A stretch of DNA of 64,000 nucleotides from Larix kaempferi (Eukaryota; Streptophyta; Pinopsida; Pinales; Pinaceae), in contig BSBM01000825.1 of the NCBI GenBank assembly GCA_027924585.1, positions 1,096,001-1,160,000 on the forward strand, written 5' to 3'. This document shows, one piece after another, positions 46,982 through 58,573 of the stretch. Numbering within the stretch: the first letter of the stretch is position 1; every line of letters begins with the position of its first letter. Below the pieces are notes generated by a model. That model searched no databases. It saw nothing but the letters and a program-made list of their open reading frames with translations, and was not told the DNA's origin. A program made the position numbers and the translations under genes.

Positions 46982-48470
46982 CTCAACTATCCATCTGTCA
47001 AGTCCGAGGCTTTTTTCCTTGGCAAGCTTCTTGAGAACATTTGTTAATTCTTCCATGGAAATAGGTTTACTGAGATCCAATCCTTCATCATGTGAGAAGA
47101 AGGAGCAGAAATGTTGAATCACTTTCAATTGATGCCCTAAATTAGCCAAACCAGGATCTTTGAAGTGTTTGGAATAAAATTGAATTGATTCCTTTTCCAA
47201 GTATTTTTGAGCTCTAATAGTATTTCCATTTTTTGTCAATTAAATCCCAAATAACATTGTTATTTCTACGGTTTGAAGCATACCTGTTAAAATTTGTGGA
47301 GATTTTATCCCCCAAGGAGACCCAAATATGTTTGTTTTTTAATCTCCACGTACGTTCCTCCTATTCCAAAATGAGTTGTTTTCTACGTTCAAGACCCTGC
47401 AATTCATATGTTTATTCCTGTGTAAATATGCTAGCAGGGTTTAATTCATAAAATAGTCTAATCTTATGTTCTATATCAACCAAGTCTGCTTTATCTTTTT
47501 AGATCTTTGTTTATCCCATTTAAGAACTTCCTTTTTAAGCTCCTTTAGCTTAAATACAATGGCTTCCGTAGGGTTAAGTTCTTTTGGAACATATAACTGT
47601 ATCCAATGAATTCTAACCAGTTTACAAAAACCTTCATCAAGTAACCATGAGCAGTTGAATTTGAAAGGAAAATTCTTCTTTGATTTAACACCATTTAATT
47701 GTAAAAATATTGGCTAATGATCAGGTATATTTGCAAATCCAATCTACAACTTGTATTTTTGGAGGAAGTTTCATAGAGATTCATCCATAAGGACACGATC
47801 CAAACGTTTTCCTATACCTTGGCTACCTCTTCACTTATTATTCCAAGTAGCACTTAGCTTAGCTGGTTCAATATCAATTAGGTTGTTGCGCTATATCAAA
47901 TCTCCAAAGAAACCTGCTAAAACATCTGGACGAGACAAGCTACCCTAGATCTCAGACATAGAAAGTGAAAAGTTTAAGTCGCACATGGGAATCTCGGGAA
48001 TCCTTTTGGAATAGGGGTTTTTAGGATACCACATCTATCCAATCTATTCCAAAACGATTCCCTATAGTTGTAAGGACCATAGATGTTGAGTACCGATATA
48101 TTCAGGTTACTTTCTAGAAAGAGGATTTCCATAAGAATTTCAAAAACGTTTTGAAATCCTTAAAATGAGTAGTGGATGGATTCCAACCTGACAGAAGTCC
48201 TTCGGATTGGCCAATATATTCTATGGCACAAAATTTCCAATTTGGGAGAATTTTGGAGAAGGTCTCAATGGCCTTCAAAGAAGTACACTGAGTCTCTTGA
48301 ATAAGGAGAATATCAAGGTTAGTATTTTTAATTTCTTGGGTAAGAGCCCTAACATTTCCACCCCCCCAATACCACCAATGTTGTATGATAAACAGACCAT
48401 TAATCACCCCCACAACTGGGCATAACTGATCCAAGGGCACGCGATGAAGAATTTGCAACATTTATTTTTT
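46982..48470 (-). pseudogene. LINE ORF2 N-terminus: endonuclease and start of RT
   Basis: From 48461 leftward an APE-type endonuclease is seen: VRALTQEIKNTNLDILLIQE, with the catalytic Glu in the QET motif, then about 900 bp of broken reading with an endonuclease-like tail. The linker before RT carries SLGDK and NRRNNNVIWDL (about 47230-47340), typical of plant LINEs. The ORF at 46958-47239 gives the start of RT (SMEELTNVLKKLAKEKSLGL). It ends at the LTR insertion point and continues at 34199. The endonuclease nicks target DNA for target-primed reverse transcription. Multiple stops are present. Confidence 0.8.
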
Positions 48471-49137
48471 CAAATAAAGGGACAAAGGTTTCCCCCACCT
48501 CAATTTCAGAGCTTTGACCTGGTTTATCTTTACACTTCTTCTTATTTCTAATGGTTACATTTTGGCATCTAGTAGAGGAAACCATAATAGAATTTGAATG
48601 GGGACTTGTGAAAAAATCCATCAGATTGATGCATCTTAGACTGTAAGACATGTGGAAAAGTTAAGGCATGTTCTTGTGAATCACCATTTTTAGGGCCAGG
48701 CTCAACTTCTTGTAAAGACACCCTAGAAACAGGGTTTGAAATAAAGACCAGGTCAAAAAAAATGTTGTAGTCTATCAATAGTGTTCTGAGATTGTATGTG
48801 AACCTCTCTTGAAGTATAGGGAACCTTAAGCTGGCCAGAGTTAATAAATGATGGAGTTTGGCTGGAAACTCCAATATTTTCCTTAAAATGGGCATTAGGG
48901 ATAAGACTTGTATGGCTTCGGTTAGGAGCTAGGGATGTGCCCTCATCATTGTCTTGGAATACATATTTTGGGACAAAAAAAGGAAACTCCTAATGAGGAT
49001 AAAAATTGTTTAACATACATCATCTTTATCCTATTATCGAGATATTTTTCCATAGAAATATAAAAGTCAAGTTCTTCCTTTGAGACCCCTTCATAATGGG
49101 TGGAAGAGTGGGATTTGGACTTACCTAATTGATGTTC
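48471..49137 (-). pseudogene. LINE inter-ORF region and ORF1 C-terminal part
   Basis: Two minus ORFs (48400-48651, 48569-48895) overlap with frame changes and show a polar, Pro/Ser/Lys-rich composition (VTIRNKKKCKDKPGQS). That fits the poorly conserved C-terminal part of a plant LINE ORF1 and the junction to ORF2. No domain is identifiable. Confidence 0.5.
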
Positions 49138-50290
49138 CTATATCGTCTTGATTAGGTCACTTTGGGGAGCGCTCTGTTTCTTTGCATCCGAAGCCGAAGT
49201 CTCTCCAGTATCATATGATGAATTACCATCCCCATAGATTAATCTAGCGCATTTTTCCATAACATGCCCAGTTTCCCTGCAAACAAAGCATCTGAAAAGT
49301 GCATTCTTGTAGTCCAATTTTTTAATGATAGCTTTCGAACTCCAAATGATATCCACTGATTTTGGAAATCCTTTTGTGATGTCAAATTCAACAATAACTG
49401 AAGCTATTTTCTTTTCAACCCCGTGCAACATTTGCTTGCCCAATCTAACAAACTTACCTAGAAAGTTTGCAAGATCGATGAACACATTACTAGTCCATAA
49501 ATCCAAAGGAAATCCAGGAATTAATAGCCAAAGATGTCTAATAGTACACTTCTCTTTCTCTGGATTGAAATCCTGATGTCATCTCTTAACACCATCGATC
49601 CATTTTTTATCAACCATATATTATCCAAAATGGAAAGGATAACATCTCTAGTTTGGAAAATTAAACAAGACCAACCCTTAACCAACATATTCATTCTCGG
49701 TGGTAAACCCATCAGTGGAGTCCAATTCTAATTGACCCATTCTACCAATTCAGTCTTTGAAATCTTGGTTCCTTCAATCTTCCCAATTAAATCTCTACAG
49801 GAGAGCGATGCAACTCTATCCATATTTACATCTTGACCTAGCACAAATTGACCAAAGTCCCTCTTGATCTTCCAGGTTTTTAACTTTCATTTGATTCTAG
49901 TAGTCGACCCCATAAGTTTTTTGGATCTACGGATAATACCCGAATATTGAACAAGGATCCCATTGTAGAGGGTATTATTTGAATCTAGGCTGCAAAAATA
50001 AATGTTTACAGTCGCATGATGGACCGGAGAAACCCTAGCCACCTCTTTGGATAGCTGGAAATAGGAGAAGACATTTGGAGTGTGTTTATCCAGATTTATA
50101 TGAACTATTCGATAAAAGCAGTCAGGAAAAAGGGCATTGCGTGTCTTCCAGAAACACCCTCAAAAGAAAAGGCTAGTAAGAACCAGGTTCCAAGTGTAAC
50201 AATGAGGATTGCAAATGACGTATCCGAGTCAGTGGGTCCGCAAATTGCAAAAAGTAGAAAAATAAAAATAGTGAGTTAACCAAAACAGAC
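49138..50290 (-). pseudogene. LINE ORF1: DUF4283-like domain and CCHC knuckle
   Basis: The minus frames 49521-49712 (MGLPPRMNMLVKGWSCLIFQ) and 49138-49506 (LWTSNVFIDLANFLGKFVRL) together form a DUF4283-like RNA-binding region. A complete zinc knuckle C-x2-C-x4-H-x4-C (CFVCRETGHVMEKC) is at 49249-49290. The upstream part (49740-50290) is open in pieces with stops. In plant L1 elements ORF1 binds element RNA to form the transposition particle. The start is not fixed. Confidence 0.8.
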
Positions 50291-50556
50291 AAATGAAACC
50301 ACAAATAGAGTATCTCTATTACGGGCTAGTAGTTTAGTGAAATCTGCAACAATGAATGTAGATTCCCACTTTTTTATTACTTGGTTGGTACTAGGCCGCT
50401 AGGATCAGTAGCGGAACTCCAAGATGCTGCATATTTCTGAAAACCCTAGCCAGGATTTCTTCCGTTGGATCTGTTTTCCTCCTCGCACCCACTCTCCCTT
50501 GTCCAAAGGAGCTTCATAACACAAAATAGAGTTTAACATTATATATATATAATGTA
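50291..50556 (-). other. LINE 5' UTR region
   Basis: This is the sequence between ORF1 and the outer 72-bp repeat. A small (AT)n palindrome lies at 50539-50552. A neighbouring motif, CAAAGGAGCTTCATAACACA near 50503, recurs as a variant near 50622, so about 120 bp here looks tandemly duplicated across the LINE boundary. Confidence 0.45.
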
Positions 50557-50628
50557 AAGTTGAATTAGTCATACATTCAAAGTTAGATGTTTCCTCCAAT
50601 GTGTACACCCATTACTATTTGTCAAAAG
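50557..50628. repeat. 72-bp direct repeat, right copy (likely LINE target duplication)
   Basis: Partner of 17783-17854. Begins AAGTTGAATTAGTCATACAT and ends TTTGTCAAAAG. Confidence 0.8.
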
Positions 50629-51320
50629 GACGTTAATAACACGAAAGATAGTTTAACATTAACTTTGTGCATTCAACTTATTCTCTCATAGACATAATAG
50701 AGAACACAGAATCATTAAAAATGTGGTCTCAAAAAAGATTTAGTTACAGTTAGAGTACAATTCCAAGATTTTTGGATGTGGGTGTGGGTGTGGGGAGTAT
50801 CGATAGTGATTTCACCATGCATAATTTTCCCATGGATGATACAGGTCTTTCACCTATATGTGCAAAAATTTAGTTATGTTGGTTATGTTGGTTGTGTTAA
50901 GTAGGTTTTTGATCAATATCTTGAATCAATTCTTGATTGAGGGTTTGAATTGGATTCAATATACCATTGATTAAGGTGTCGAGGAGGGTTACTTAAACTC
51001 TTCATTGAGATTGGTCAATCTATTGATCTCAAAAGAGGATTAGGAGCTCGTTTGAGGTCACAAATTTTAATATAAACCCCTGCAAGCAATGGACATCCTT
51101 ATTTGTTTTCCCAACAACACTAAAACCTTGACTCACTAAAACTCTTGATCTAGATTTTATACACATGGACCAACCTTGGCATGCCAAACTGTGACTAAGA
51201 CACTACATCAACACAACTATGTCATCAATGGAGACAGGTAGATTCTTCATTTTTTCGAAAGTGATTTGTACAAGAATTCTAAGTTATTTTAATTATTTTG
51301 GTTTAAATTTGATCAATTGG
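50629..51320. other. Spacer, nothing recognised
   Basis: About 700 bp without gene, RNA or paired repeat. A short (GTGGGT)n run lies near 50778-50797. Confidence 0.5.
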
Positions 51321-52520
51321 CAACATTTATGCTACAAGTTTTATTTCCAACCATGTACCTATGAGTATAGCAAAAATGATGTTGGTATTTTTTCAATCCT
51401 TTAGTAATGCATGAATGATTAAAAATTATCCACTGGAACATGGTTGAAAATAAAACATGCAACACAAACATTGTTGATTTTTTTCCCTATTTGTTTAGTT
51501 TACAATAATAAATGAACAACATTTACGTTGTCAATTTTATTTCCAACCATGTATTAAAAATTTATTATGACCCTACCCAGGGGGTGTAATGGAGGGATGA
51601 AGGGCCCATTGGGGTTATAGTGGAGCTCATTTCATGTAAAGTGGACTAGGTCCACTATGTTTGTTATTATTAAATAACGCCTACTATGTTAGTTATTAGT
51701 GAATAAATGTAATTGAGCCTCATTAAGGAAGGTCCACTAAGTAGCTAGGAGGTTGTTATGGTTAAAATTTCCTTGTGATCTGTGAATACAAATGAGGTCC
51801 TCCTTATAAGTCATGTGTGGAGTATATTATATTTGGAGCTTAGTTGATATGAGGTTTCCCCCTTGAAGAGGCAAGTGAACATGAGTAGATTCCTAAGAAT
51901 GGAGGATTTCACATTGGTCAGTCATTGTCACATTGTTTATGGAATATCACCGTTTCTCAATTTAATACTCTATAGTGGTCAATCATTGTCACTCAGACAT
52001 AGTAAAATTCCAAAAATAGTGTAACAATGAATGGATTCCATCCATAAAAGGATCAAATATAATGCGTTTCCCTACCTTAAGGATTTTGATATTAGTAAAG
52101 GGTTTTGATATTTTTTAGATCTTATACACATCAAAAAATAAATATTGCCAATTTTTTATGTCCTTCAAACAAATTTGCAAAATGCATGGTTATATATGTA
52201 TATATATACCAATGGTGGAATCAATAAATGATACCAAACATTTAAAGAATGTAATTTCACTTTTATTAATGAAATTATGATTTATTTTCATTTATTTAAG
52301 ATATACTAGTTTGTTCAATTTAGAAAAATCAATCAACAACTTTTACATTGTCGTTTTTATTTCTGACCATGTATAAACAAGTAGAAATGATGTTAGTTTT
52401 TGATCTTTTGGTAATGTATGAAGGATTGAGAATTGTCAATCGATATATAGTCGAAAAAAACCTAGCAACATAAACATTGTTGGTAGTTTTTTAGTTTGTT
52501 TAATTTAGCAAGGGTATGGA
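51321..52520. repeat. 196-bp tandem repeat, three copies, one interrupted
   Basis: CAACATTTA(T/C)G...TTTTATTTCCAACCATGTA begins copies at 51321 and 51517 (196 bp apart). A third, more diverged copy starts at 52337. The second copy is broken after about 50 bp at 51567 by the LTR-like insert. Shared downstream text includes AACATTGTTG(A/G)T and TTTGTTTA(G/A)TTTA. Confidence 0.65.
51568..51940 (+). mobile_element. Possible LTR or LTR fragment
   Basis: It interrupts a 196-bp repeat unit. It contains a TATA-like stretch and the text GAGGTTTCCCCCTTGAAGAG, then GCAAGTGAACAT, closely like the sense strand of the gypsy LTR at 53979-54312 and similar to 12978-13320 (GGTTGCTCCCTCGAAGAGGC). It is probably a solo or partial LTR of that family in plus orientation. 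The right end and a target duplication could not be fixed. Confidence 0.4.
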
Positions 52521-53079
52521 AGAAATTGTTTCCCTTTTCCATTGCAATGGGAATGTGCACTCATTGTTAAATTATGAACATGTCCATGTTAAGAATGTGC
52601 ATCTGTTTCTTATTAAATAGCTTTTCCCCTACCAAATATCCATGCAATCTATGCCATGTATATTAAATATCCACATCATTTAAAAAAGGTGCATATAATT
52701 TAGGAATGCACGTGTGTTGTTAAAAGTACCTGCATGTTTTTAAGCGTGCATATGCTAGGAATGCATGCACATTCCTTTGTTTATAAAGGAATAAAAAATA
52801 GTAAACTGCAATTTTTTAGTTTATAAACAAATAAAAAATAGTAATTTGCAATTTTTTATTCAGTCTTCCCACAACTCATGACAAATGGTATCCATGCAAC
52901 AAATGTGAGTGCATTCTAGCCCACCAATACGAAAAACAATCATCCATTTACAGGGAGTATTTGCATGTAAGTTTTATGTCATCTTTTTTCTTTCTTATTT
53001 CTTATGTTTACATTTTATAAAAAAAATTTATTTAAAACAAATGTTTTTATTGTTTTATTGCAATTCTCATTTCATTGAG

Positions 53080-53720
53080 ATGGCAGAAAACCCTAATCCT
53101 AACCCCTTACAAGACCCATACATTGAAATAAATTAAACTTTAGATGATCTTAGAAACTTAATTAGAGAGCTTATGAACACAAAAGAGCCATCTTGAATTT
53201 CATTGGCCACTTCCCTTGACACTATTATTTCTTCCATTAGTCATTCCCTTGGTCAATTATCTAATATATCTGAACATAAGGTTTGGATGAGAGATTTTTA
53301 CTCAAGTCGAACTAGTAAGGAAGAGGTTAACAAAACTAAATATAACCAAAGAATCCATTGTTTAGTTCTTCATTGACCTGAAAACCAACAAACACCCTAA
53401 TATAAGAAAGGGACATCTTTGCATGCACTTGTGCACATCCCAACCCTAGAAAGATCACTAGATGGATTGATGGTTTATGGTATTTGATAAACCCCCTTGC
53501 AATAATAGGAAGTTTCCCTTGTATTTTCTTTGAACGTTATGGGCCGAGTTCATTCTTGGTTACCATGTCACTTATTTAGACATTGGTAAATTCAAGGGGG
53601 TTGGTGTTGGCTCAAATCATGATTGAGAAACTGTCTAGCATAACCCACTAAAAGGGATTCCTTCTCTTAGGAATATTCTTGACCATCCCCCCAACCATCT
53701 CAGCTTGGAGGTAAGATTCA
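53080..53720 (+). pseudogene. Decayed ORF, family unknown
   Basis: ATG at 53080 opens MAENPNPNPLQDPYIEIN, then a TAA. The same frame continues with TLDDLRNLIRELMNTKEPS, further stops, and a helical stretch (SLDTIISSISHSLGQLSNIS). Further on, another frame gives protein-like text (GKFKGVGVGSNH, LDHPPNHLSLEVRFK). It may be a gag-like N-terminus of a retroelement or a host pseudogene. I do not recognise it. Confidence 0.35.
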
Positions 53721-53978
53721 AGCCACTAGTATTGCAATATCATCCTTGATATTCAATCTAGTCTAGCACAATGCATTTGTAGTAGCTTCTTGTCAGCACA
53801 CATCCTTTTATGATGTCATACCAAGACACATCCTTTGATGATGTCAGACCACCTTTTTTCAAGACCTCATTAGGCTAGTATAGCCATTTTTAATTATGTA
53901 ACTTAATAAAATAACATGAAATTTAAAGAAATAACATAATAAAGAAAAAAATTAGAATGAAAAGAATATAATTACCAT

Positions 53979-54312
53979 TGCAATAGACAATAGTTTTCTA
54001 GATAATCAAATATCACAATAACAATATCTTTATTGATGAAAAAAATGTTCACTTGCCTATTTGAGGGAGAAACCTCTAACTAAGCATAGATCCAATTACT
54101 TTATACTTCACAAGACATATCATTACATTTCTTCTATTCCTTTATATAATTTCTAGTGAAGGAACATTCTACTACATTGAACCTTCTAGTAAGTCATCTT
54201 ACAAATGTCTCTTTCACACTATATTTACTTCATGGATATGTTATTTAATATATATGGTGTCAATACATAATAGACTATATTCATTTAAGGGGGTTAGTAT
54301 AGGAACTTAACA
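53979..54312 (-). mobile_element. 3' LTR of a minus-strand gypsy element (~334 bp)
   Basis: On the minus strand the LTR starts TGTTAAGTTCC right after a purine tract (plus strand CATGCCCTCCCCCTTAA). AATAAA on the minus strand lies at about 54027-54032. The left boundary is set by the TG...CA rule and by analogy with the 343-bp LTR at 12978, so it is approximate. Confidence 0.6.
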
Positions 54313-54796
54313 TGCCCTCCCCCTTAAAAAAGAAGCATTGTCGTTAAGGTTGGAGATGTAGAAATTGTTGAAGTATCTTTACTAATTCCCATGTAACATC
54401 CTTTGACTAGGTATCTTTCCACTGGATCATAACCTATTGGATGATGTGTTGGTGGAGATGAGGTTCCTGTTTTCTTAGGATTTGCTTGGGATACAACCAA
54501 ATGCAACCTTTTTCATACAATTCTAGAAGGCTAGCTTGAATACAATAGTGAGATATGTTCACTTTCTTCAAGCAAGATACATGAAAGATGCGATGGATCT
54601 TAGAGTGGCTAGGTAGATCTAATTTGTAAAGCATGGGGACAACACACTTAAGGAACTTATAGTGGACATAAACATTGGGAGAAATATTCTGCTGGAGGTT
54701 GGCCTTAGGTCAGGCCTTCTTCTAGGGATGTAGTCAAAAGAATACTTGATCCCCTTCTGCAAAATGGCATTTTGAATGATGTTGATTAGCCCATTA
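54313..54796 (-). pseudogene. gypsy integrase tail, part downstream of the nested insert
   Basis: The minus strand gives the integrase C-terminus: NLQQNISPNVYVHYKFLKC, then YKLDLPSHSKIHRIFHVSCL (54434-54634), then a shifted frame leading to the polypurine tract. It matches the integrase tail at about 12.6-12.75 kb. It is cut at 54796, at target duplication CATTA (54792-54796), by the gag-protease element; the upstream part resumes at 60334. Confidence 0.75.
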
Positions 54797-56578
54797 TGTA
54801 ATGTCCCCATTCAAATAAATCTCAAAAGAGAAAATTCCACCAATCTACTAGTTTCCTAGGTTGGGGTGGAAACATTAGATTTGGAATAAGGATACTATAA
54901 AACCCCAAATGGACATTAGATTGACATAAATATATTAAAAAGGGTTAAATAAATATTTATGATAGGAAAATAAGGTGGCACTTGGTCATGGAGACACATT
55001 GGTGGTGTGGGACCCACACAAAGCTAGATTCCTCATGCCACATGGAATTCTATTCTCACCCATTCGGATCCAAGGTGGAGTCTAATGATCTTGGGGAGTT
55101 GGAAGGTCAATATACTTGGAACATGACTCAATGAAATTCGAATTGGAGTGGAAGAGTAACTCCCATGGAAGAGAAAGGGGCATTTGAGATATATTGAGAC
55201 ACTTGGGCTAGATTCCCTAGCTTCTATGACAACAATGATGAAGATGCTATGACACTTATGACACAAATCAGACCTGAATGCTGACATATGACATATATGA
55301 CATGTCAAGTCTAAAACTATTCTCTAAGAAGGTGCACAAGGGAGTTAGGGAAGCCAAAGAGATACCCATTCAAATTGAGGGAAGATGGAGACTAGGAATT
55401 GTTGGACAAGTAGCACACATTGGAATGTCTTCCCAACTTGAGTTGGCATGAGGATTTTGTAAGGAATTTAACCCATGGAGGACTTGAGAATTTTATAAAA
55501 TACAAGAACAAATAATGAGAGTTGCTTTTGATCATTTCTCATTTTTCATATTGGAGAGCATAGCTTGTCCATGCTTGTGGAGTGTTTACTCTACTTGCCT
55601 TAGTACCAATTTCGAGGGTGAAAGATTCCCATCAAAATTGGAAATTGGAGAGGCCATTCAGACCTTTAATTTGGAGTTAAAATGGAGGCATTTTTTGAAG
55701 TTTTAAGCTACAGGGATGCTCATGATATTATCATCCTCAACTTGCTTCCACACCTTTTTCACTTTTCTCTTCATATTTTGGCTCTTGGAGGAAGGGCGCA
55801 CTTGGTGAGATGCTATTATCTTTGGGGGAGATGTTATGGCCCCATTTATTTGTAATATGATTTATTTACTCTGTATTTTCTGCTCAGAATATCCTCAGGT
55901 CTAAATACCAATTGAAACTATGTCAAAATACCAAACAATGTGTAAATGGTGCCATTTTCCTCATATCTTATTATGGAAGCTTGGAGTTGCTTTATTTCAA
56001 CTTCTATCAGCTCATCTCTATGTTTTTTAGGATTTATGGAGAGTCATTAATGTCTTGAATAATTTTCATATACATTTCATAAGCCTTTGGAACATAAATC
56101 GTGAATTTCATTGCGAATGGTGAAGTTTCCTATCATTTCCCCCTATGTGAAGACATGTCCACAAACCTTTGATTTATGGGAGTTGAAGAATCCTATAGAA
56201 ACTGATTGATGCTTCATTTGGGATCCCATTTAAGTCCTTTAATAGTACCATGTCTCTATTATAAAATTTGGGAAGGTCGTACAACATTTGGAAATCCATC
56301 TTTGTCCCCTACCCTTGGGAGTTTGAACCTCGATTTGACTAGCAAATTTCCCTGTTTTTCCCCGATTGTAAATTAATGTTGAATAAGTCTTTTGAGAGTG
56401 TCCAAGCACACATAAGCCTAATTTTAATGTCTTAATACCTTACAAATACATTCATACCCAATTCGGAATCATTTGGAGCCATTTGGAAGCATTTGAGTCA
56501 TTACTAGTCTAAGGGTCGAATTGGCCAAAAAGTGCAATTTTTCAAATTTTTCCAAATTTATTAAAAAGGATCACTACA
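54797..56578 (+). mobile_element. 5' LTR of gag-protease element (1,782 bp)
   Basis: Starts TGTAATGTCCCC and ends GATCACTACA just before the primer site. Pairs along its length with 58552-60333. Confidence 0.88.
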
Positions 56579-56580
56579 AG

Positions 56581-56592
56581 TGGTATCAAAGC
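56581..56592 (+). promoter_or_regulatory. Primer binding site, Met-tRNA type, one mismatch
   Basis: TGGTATCAAAGC, two bases after the 5' LTR. It differs from the usual TGGTATCAGAGC by one base. Confidence 0.8.
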
Positions 56593-56623
56593 ATGGTACT
56601 TGAAGCTGATGTGATTTAACATA

Positions 56624-57955
56624 ATGAGTACAAGAAGTCAAGGAACACCCTTAGGAATTGAAACTAAAAGTACTTTTGTTGAAGAGGAAGTAGGAAAAGA
56701 AGTGCATTTTGTTGAAACTATGGCTAAGGATGAGAAGGGAACCTCAGAGGAGAATGAGGAGTTTAGTAAATTTATGAAACCATTATTTGAATACATAAAA
56801 AAACAAATAATGAAGGGGTTCAAATTGTTGGGTATTCAAATTAGAAGCAAATTGGCATTATGAGGCAACATTAGTTCTCCTTTCAAGGAAAAGAAGGAAA
56901 TGGGTGAAAGTATGTTCTCACGGACAGGGCCTCATAATTGACCTCATGAATTTCAGAGATCAAAAAGAGATACTACACCTAAGTTTCTTGATTCCAAAGA
57001 AAATCCTAACACCCGATATGGCATGCATGAAGTTGTAGCAGAATGGGAGCAGTTGAGTGAAGATTGTAGAAGGACCCTACCATTTGATCAATTCTTTACT
57101 ATCTGAAACAAGCTCAAAATGAGAGGATATAATAGGACCCCCTTTCAAAATAAATAATTGAATTATGCAATAAGTAAAATGCCACTTCCTACTTTTGATG
57201 GCTCATCTCAAAGTTCTGCAAATACTTGGATACAAAAACTAGATGTGTATTTTCAAATGAATCCAATGGTTGAAGGGGATGCTCTAAAAATGACTATTTT
57301 TCATATTGAGGGAGATGCCAATGATTGGTGGTTCCATGGAATTAAAACCTTGGGACATGATCAGGTTACAACATATGAAGAATTTGTTAACCGGGTATTG
57401 GAAATATTTGAGCAAAAAGACCTAGAAATGCCTTTCAAAGAACTAGCACAGTTGAAGCAAAATGGAACACGGGATGAATACATGTTAGAATTTAAAAAAT
57501 TATCAGTTAAGGTGGATGATATATCTATGGTTAGACTAGTATTTCTCTTTACTAAAGTTTTGGCTGAACCTTTTAAGGGTTTGGTTAAGGCCCACAAACC
57601 TACTTCATTGAAATATGCCATGAACTTGGAAAGAGATCTACAAAATGTGCTACCCAAGACAAGGTATCCTCCCAATCCCAAATTTCATTCCCAATTCATA
57701 TTTGAAAAGAAGCCATGGAAATAGGATGCATTTGGAAAGGATAATAAATAGGGACCAAGTATGGAAGAACTCAAAAGGAAGAAACTATGTTACACATGCT
57801 TCCAACCATGGGTACCAGGGCATAAATGTGCTAAGGGAAAGACACAATTCATTGAAGTATTTTATGATGATGAGTATGAAGGGGGTATGGAGGAAGGAGG
57901 ACATATTTCATCCCAAGAAGAGGGATATGTCACAGCATAAGAAGAGAAACAAGAA
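56624..57955 (+). pseudogene. gag of the non-autonomous element
   Basis: ATG at 56624 (MSTRSQGTPLG) opens a reading that stays in one frame to about 57955, with in-frame stops near 56861, 56940, 57101 and 57152, then near 57722 and 57752, and another near 57938. The Retrotrans_gag core is clean at 57158-57724 (LPTFDGSSQSSANTWIQKL, DANDWWFHGIK, FKELAQLKQNGTRDEYMLEF). A zinc-knuckle-like motif follows near 57785 (LCYTCFQPWVPGHKCAKGK). Gag would build the particle and bind element RNA. The frame is intact apart from nonsense codons: no indel is needed, which points to point mutation rather than rearrangement. Confidence 0.85.
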
Positions 57956-58573
57956 TAATATCATCCATTACCTGACAAAGGGAGACTAGCAGTTCTTTCA
58001 GGAGTGCCTCGTTTCCACACTATTCGATGCCAAGGAGTTGTACAAGGACAAAGGGTTTCGATATTGGTAGATGGAGGAGCCACACATAACTTCATTGATG
58101 CAGCCATGGTGGAGATGAGAAATCTACCCACTGAACCATACGATGGCTTCACAGTCATCATTCCAGGTCACCATATCATGGAGTGCAAAACATGGATTCC
58201 AAAGCTACAACTCACCATAGGTAACTACACATTTTTTGATAGCTTTTATGTGGTTGATGTTGCTAATACTAATGTGGTATTGGGAGTGAAATGGTTGTAC
58301 TCTATAGGGGAACATACAGTGAACTATAAAATCCCTGAAATGAGATTCAAAGATTTAGAAGGAAAACCAAGGGTATTGAGAGGAATGCACACCTATCTAA
58401 ATCAAGTAGTGTCCTCCCACAGTATGAAACACAAGAATGAAAAGGTTTTGGGAGACCTTCCTCATAAAAGGACGCCTGATAGAGGAGGAACAATTTTGCA
58501 TCATCCTAAATTGAAATTGCTTGAGGACAAGCAATCTTGGGTGGGGAGGACTATAATGTCCCCATTCGAATAA
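57956..58573 (+). pseudogene. Aspartic protease fused to a truncated pol tail
   Basis: The frame at 58004-58573 starts in GVPRFHTIRCQGVVQGQRV. The active-site loop is LVDGGATHNFIDA, with Gly where Ser or Thr is common; DGG is also seen in some plant gypsy lineages, so it need not mean loss of function. The second conserved part is VVLGVKWLYSIGEHTVNYKI. After ATG-rich linker text (VLRGMHTYLNQVVSSHSMKH) the reading jumps to a Pro/Lys-rich end and LLEDKQSWVG, without any RT. Its TAA lies 20 bp inside the 3' LTR. The protease would process Gag. Confidence 0.8.
58541..58551 (+). promoter_or_regulatory. Polypurine tract of gag-protease element
   Basis: GTGGGGAGGAC directly before the 3' LTR start. 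Confidence 0.75.

Larger units (their letters stand above)
17783..50628 (-). mobile_element. L1-type LINE split by two LTR retrotransposons
   Basis: The minus-strand LINE is present as three pieces: 46982-50556 (5' UTR, ORF1, endonuclease, start of RT), 31443-34199 (rest of RT, zf-RVT, RNase H) and 17855-18038 (3' UTR and tail). The pieces join correctly when the two LTR elements and one copy of each target duplication are removed. A 72-bp direct repeat lies outside both ends (17783-17854 and 50557-50628, about 65 of 72 identical), probably the LINE's own target duplication. The left end carries T-rich sequence on the plus strand, the expected place for the A tail. Both ORFs contain stops, so the copy is dead. 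Confidence 0.8.

Noticed and set aside
58050-58110. DGG in the protease loop as proof of an inactive enzyme
   Set aside because: DGG in place of DSG occurs in some plant gypsy lineages, and the other protease fragment here (MIVDGGTINC near 8768) also has it.
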